DNA of 64,000 bases from an uncultured Eubacteriales bacterium (GTDB lineage: Bacteria; Bacillota; Clostridia; Oscillospirales; CAG-272), in contig CAKSQF010000006.1 in NCBI GenBank assembly GCA_934486825.1, forward strand, positions 1 through 64,000, written 5' to 3'. Positions 59,636-64,000 of this stretch are shown in pieces. Every line of letters starts with the position of its first letter. Position 1 is the stretch's first letter. The notes below the pieces were generated by a model. That model did no database searches. It was not told where the DNA came from and worked only from the letters and a program-made list of their open reading frames with translations. A program made the translations under genes and the position numbers.

Positions 59636-60865
59636 TTGATACAAATTGCTGTTCTCGGTTTCGGAACGATCGGAAGCGGTTTATACGACGCTGTTGAAAA
59701 GGGTTACAATCTGATTTGCAAAGAGTTGCAGGACTGTATAAATATAAAATATATTCTTGATCTGCGTGATTTCCCGGATCATCCGCTTTCGGACCGTGTT
59801 GTGCATGATTTCAATGTGATACTCTCAGATCCCGAGGTAAAGATAGTCTGTGAAACAATGGGCGGAACAAAGCCGGCATTTGAGTATTCACTTTCCTGCC
59901 TTTGCGCCGGGAAAAATGTTGTGACATCAAATAAAGAGGTTGTGGCAAACTTCGGTAACATTCTCTGCGATGCTGCAAGAGATCACAACGTCAGATATCT
60001 TTACGAGGCAAGCGTCGGCGGAGGCATACCGATTGTCAGATCAATCAAAACGGCGCTTGCGGGCGATGAAATCTTTGAGATCAACGGCATTTTGAACGGG
60101 ACCACAAATTATATCCTTACCGAGATGGAAAAGCACGGCAAATCGATGCACGAGGCTCTTCTTGAAGCTCAGAAGCTCGGTTATGCGGAAAGAGATCCCA
60201 GTGCCGATATAAACGGCGACGATTCGACGAGAAAGATATGTATTCTTTCTGCACTGGCTTTCGGCGTTCTGATCTCTCCTTCCATGGTTTCAACCGTAGG
60301 TATAAAAAAGATCACGCAGGATGATACGTCAATTGCAAGAAAATTCGGTGCCGCCATTAAGCTTGTTGCTTCAACCAGAAAGCTTGATGACGGGAAGATC
60401 GATATCAGAGTTTCACCTTGCCTTGTCAGGGCAAGCAATCCTATTTCGATGGTTGACGGAGTCTTCAACGCCGTGATGATCGGTGCCTCCTGCGTCGGTG
60501 ATGTGATGTTTTACGGACAGGGTGCCGGATCGCTGCCTACCGCTAGTGCCGTCCTCGCCGATATAATAGATATTGCCAAGCATCTTCCGACAAAGCAACC
60601 TAAGCAGGAAACATGGCAGGTTGCCGATGAAGATACGGTATGTGATGAAAGTACGGTGCCGATTACGATGTATGCGGCGGTTCAGGGACTGCGGTCGGAT
60701 GTCGAAAGGATATTTGCCGATTTGATCGACAGAACAGAAATTCTGTATTCCGATCCGAAGGGTGAAATCACGTCTTTCATATGTAAAAATATTTCGCGCA
60801 AGGATTTTACAAATATTCTTCAAAAGGCAGATATACCCGTTCTTTCACTTCTGCGTGCGCTTTGA
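59636..60865 (+). CDS. hom: Homoserine dehydrogenase
   Basis: Reduces aspartate semialdehyde to homoserine, the branch to Thr and Met. 409 aa: NAD(P) fold with VLGFGTIGSGLYDAV, VCETMGGTKPAFEYS, VVTSNKEVVAN; catalytic domain EASVGGGIPIVRSIK, GILNGTTNYILTEM, YAERDPSADINGDD; and a short C-terminal ACT-like segment (about 335-409) for feedback control. The start is TTG with GGGGTGAT 5 nt upstream; no ATG fits. The 3' end overlaps the convergent symporter gene by 21 nt. With lysC, metF and metH it makes much of a Met/Thr route present in this window. Confidence 0.94.
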   Translation: MIQIAVLGFGTIGSGLYDAVEKGYNLICKELQDCINIKYILDLRDFPDHPLSDRVVHDFNVILSDPEVKIVCETMGGTKPAFEYSLSCLCAGKNVVTSNKEVVANFGNILCDAARDHNVRYLYEASVGGGIPIVRSIKTALAGDEIFEINGILNGTTNYILTEMEKHGKSMHEALLEAQKLGYAERDPSADINGDDSTRKICILSALAFGVLISPSMVSTVGIKKITQDDTSIARKFGAAIKLVASTRKLDDGKIDIRVSPCLVRASNPISMVDGVFNAVMIGASCVGDVMFYGQGAGSLPTASAVLADIIDIAKHLPTKQPKQETWQVADEDTVCDESTVPITMYAAVQGLRSDVERIFADLIDRTEILYSDPKGEITSFICKNISRKDFTNILQKADIPVLSLLRAL

Positions 60866-62170
60866 CAGCCTGATTTTTTCGAAGAATTTTTCGGTTTCTC
60901 CTCTGACTTCGTCTGTATGGCTTAAAAGAGCAACAATATTCAGCACTGTCATACAGCCGATGCAGAAGTCTGAAATTTTCCACATCAAATCGGCAGACAT
61001 TACGGAGGCTGTTATTGTCGATAAGCAGTAAAGTAAAATGTATGCATTGATGTATGCCTTTTTAGCCGACAGATATTTTAATGCGGTAATTCCGTAGTAC
61101 GACCAGCCGATCATTGTAGCTATCGCAAACATCAGAATACAAACGGTAATTATTACTCCCGATGATGCTCCGATAGTTTCGGCAAACGATTCTGTTACGA
61201 GCTCCATGCCGGAGAGATTTATGTGTTTATCAATTGAGCACAGAATTACAAATGCAGTCAGACTGCACATGATTACCGTGTCGGCAAAAACCTCGAAGAT
61301 CCCCCAAAAGCCCTGCTTTACAGGGCTTTTTGTCGTTGATGTGGCATGAGCCATCGGAGCGGTGCCGCATCCCGCTTCGTTGGATATAATGCCGCGACTG
61401 ATCCCGTATCTTATTGATCTTGATATTGTATAGCCTCCCGCTCCGCCCAAAAATGCCTTTGTATTGAAGGCAGACCGAAAAATCAACCTGAATATTTGCG
61501 GAATTATTTCGATATGGTCAATTAATACTGCCAGTGACAGCATAAAATATATTATGCTCATTAAAGGGACAATAATAAAGGTGACAGTAGTAATACATTT
61601 GATTTCTCTGCTTATTGACAGCCAGACAATAAACGCTATGATTATGCCTGCATAAATCGGATTGATGTCGGATATTGTCCTGACCGATTCGGTAACAGCG
61701 TTCATCTGAAGAAAATTTCCGATTGCAAATGCGGCGCAAATACACAAAACAGAGAAGGGAACCGCTATGTACCTTTTCATATAATACATTGCGCCGCCTG
61801 CGAAAGAGTTGCCGTTTATGACACGGTATTTCATTGAAACGACTATTTCACAGTATTTTATCAGCATCGAAAAAAAAGCCCCTATCCACATCCAGAATAT
61901 CGCTCCGGGTCCGCCGGAAACAATTGCGGATGCAACACCTGTTATATTCCCGACGCCGAGCGTTCCGGCAAGCGCAAGTGTCATTGCCCTGATCGATGAA
62001 ATTCTGTCTTTCTTTTCTTCATTGCTCAGCAGACATCGGATAATCGTGCCTGCTTTGGTAACATTGAAAAATCTGAGTTTTATTCCGAGGTACAGTCCGA
62101 AGAGGATAAGGATCGCCGGTATGGCTGGTGCAAATATATATTCATTTATTGCTGATATCATACGGTACAT
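60845..62170 (-). CDS. Alanine/glycine:cation symporter (AGCS)
   Basis: 441 aa with about ten transmembrane helices. Family signature LALAGTLGVGNITGVASAIVSGGPGAIFWMWIGA is complete, with KYCEIVVSMKYR and GIISNEAGCGTAPMAHAT further on. Imports small amino acids (Ala, Gly) with Na+. SD GGAGAAA nine nt before the ATG. The last 21 nt overlap the convergent hom gene, so their 3' ends are antisense to each other and no terminator lies between them. Confidence 0.93.
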   Translation of the reverse strand: MYRMISAINEYIFAPAIPAILILFGLYLGIKLRFFNVTKAGTIIRCLLSNEEKKDRISSIRAMTLALAGTLGVGNITGVASAIVSGGPGAIFWMWIGAFFSMLIKYCEIVVSMKYRVINGNSFAGGAMYYMKRYIAVPFSVLCICAAFAIGNFLQMNAVTESVRTISDINPIYAGIIIAFIVWLSISREIKCITTVTFIIVPLMSIIYFMLSLAVLIDHIEIIPQIFRLIFRSAFNTKAFLGGAGGYTISRSIRYGISRGIISNEAGCGTAPMAHATSTTKSPVKQGFWGIFEVFADTVIMCSLTAFVILCSIDKHINLSGMELVTESFAETIGASSGVIITVCILMFAIATMIGWSYYGITALKYLSAKKAYINAYILLYCLSTITASVMSADLMWKISDFCIGCMTVLNIVALLSHTDEVRGETEKFFEKIRLSKRTQK

Positions 62171-62294
62171 TGCATTTTCTCCGTTTTTATTCTGTTTAAG
62201 TTTATGCCGGCGTTCTGCAATAAGAACATGAATATCGATATTAGCAATTGTTTTATAAAAGTGTTAACTATGTGTTAATAATTGAAAAAACCTA

Positions 62295-62322
62295 TTGCAT
62301 TTTTCAGAAAAATGGGTACAAT
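62295..62322 (+). promoter_or_regulatory. groESL promoter
   Basis: TTGCAT (62295-62300), 16 nt spacer, TACAAT (62317-62322), immediately upstream of the CIRCE operator. Confidence 0.75.
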
Positions 62323-62334
62323 AGGAATCGTGAG

Positions 62335-62361
62335 TTAGCACTCTGAATGAAAGAGTGCCAA
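62335..62361 (+). promoter_or_regulatory. CIRCE operator (HrcA site)
   Basis: TTAGCACTC-N9-GAGTGCCAA: the CIRCE inverted repeat with a single change in the right arm (GAGTGCTAA in the consensus). It overlaps the expected transcription start, so HrcA would repress groES-groEL until heat or misfolded protein titrates it. hrcA is not in this window. Confidence 0.94.
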
Positions 62362-62399
62362 ATCAATAAAGTTACAACTGATAAAGGAGAGATATCATA

Positions 62400-64000
<1,601 letters not shown>

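Overview
The window comes from a spore-forming, anaerobic, Gram-positive Clostridia-type bacterium. It carries spoIIID, a SpoIID-like/peptidoglycan-binding operon, a type III glutamine synthetase, an ECF folate transporter, a T-box, a CIRCE element, a 6S-like RNA and many textbook TTGACA-17-TATAAT promoters. Base composition looks moderate and even throughout. I saw no insertion sequences, prophage, integrase, rRNA or CRISPR. This reads as ordinary chromosome, and the interest lies in its RNA-level regulation and a few odd operons. Family assignments come from reading the protein sequences; no database search was run.

Region 1 (0-9.6 kb) is a glutamine-metabolism neighbourhood. Leftward lie glnN (GS type III), guaA, a T-box and asnB. 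Rightward lie a short type I GS, a NitR-like ANTAR antiterminator protein and pyrG. The glnN leader has a hairpin with an A1/G4 hexaloop of the ANTAR-target type, built from the same bases as the 5' arm of an intrinsic terminator. The adjacent ANTAR protein can therefore be proposed to switch on the whole glnN-guaA-asnB unit, while uncharged tRNA-Asn would act on asnB alone through the T-box.

Region 2 (9.6-24.7 kb) holds a polar amino acid ABC importer with a YerC/TrpR-like gene, an eroded FAD oxidoreductase, mgtE, aspartokinase behind a ten-codon leader ORF, an FkbM methyltransferase, folT under a THF riboswitch, a sugar isomerase-like protein, an LTA-synthase-type enzyme, a DUF4886 protein, and a DeoR regulator divergent from a YgjV-like protein and GDPD.

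Region 3 (24.7-37.6 kb) holds small membrane and envelope-stress-like genes, trmB, a DUF1292 gene, a 6S-like RNA, spoIIID, a GH43/acetylesterase pair, and a four-gene operon of a surface-type domain protein, a SpoIID-like multi-PG-binding protein, a second PG-binding protein and a ClpC-like ATPase lacking most of its middle domain.

Region 4 (37.6-50.6 kb) holds gap, an orphan kinase-like sensor, manA, a small Lys/Asn-rich protein, DUF5685 and a Cys-tailed J-protein, the NAD pair pncB/nadE with face-to-face promoters, acpP-thiN, MATE, a hydrolase and tRNA-Val(GAC).

Region 5 (50.6-64 kb) holds metF-metH (short form), a PAP2 phosphatase, a radical SAM maturase-like protein, two CobW/G3E metal-chaperone-type GTPases (one with a 31-residue His/Asp/Glu/Cys repeat, one fused to a DUF1980-like domain), cardiolipin synthase, hom, an alanine/Na+ symporter, and CIRCE-groES-groEL running off the right edge.
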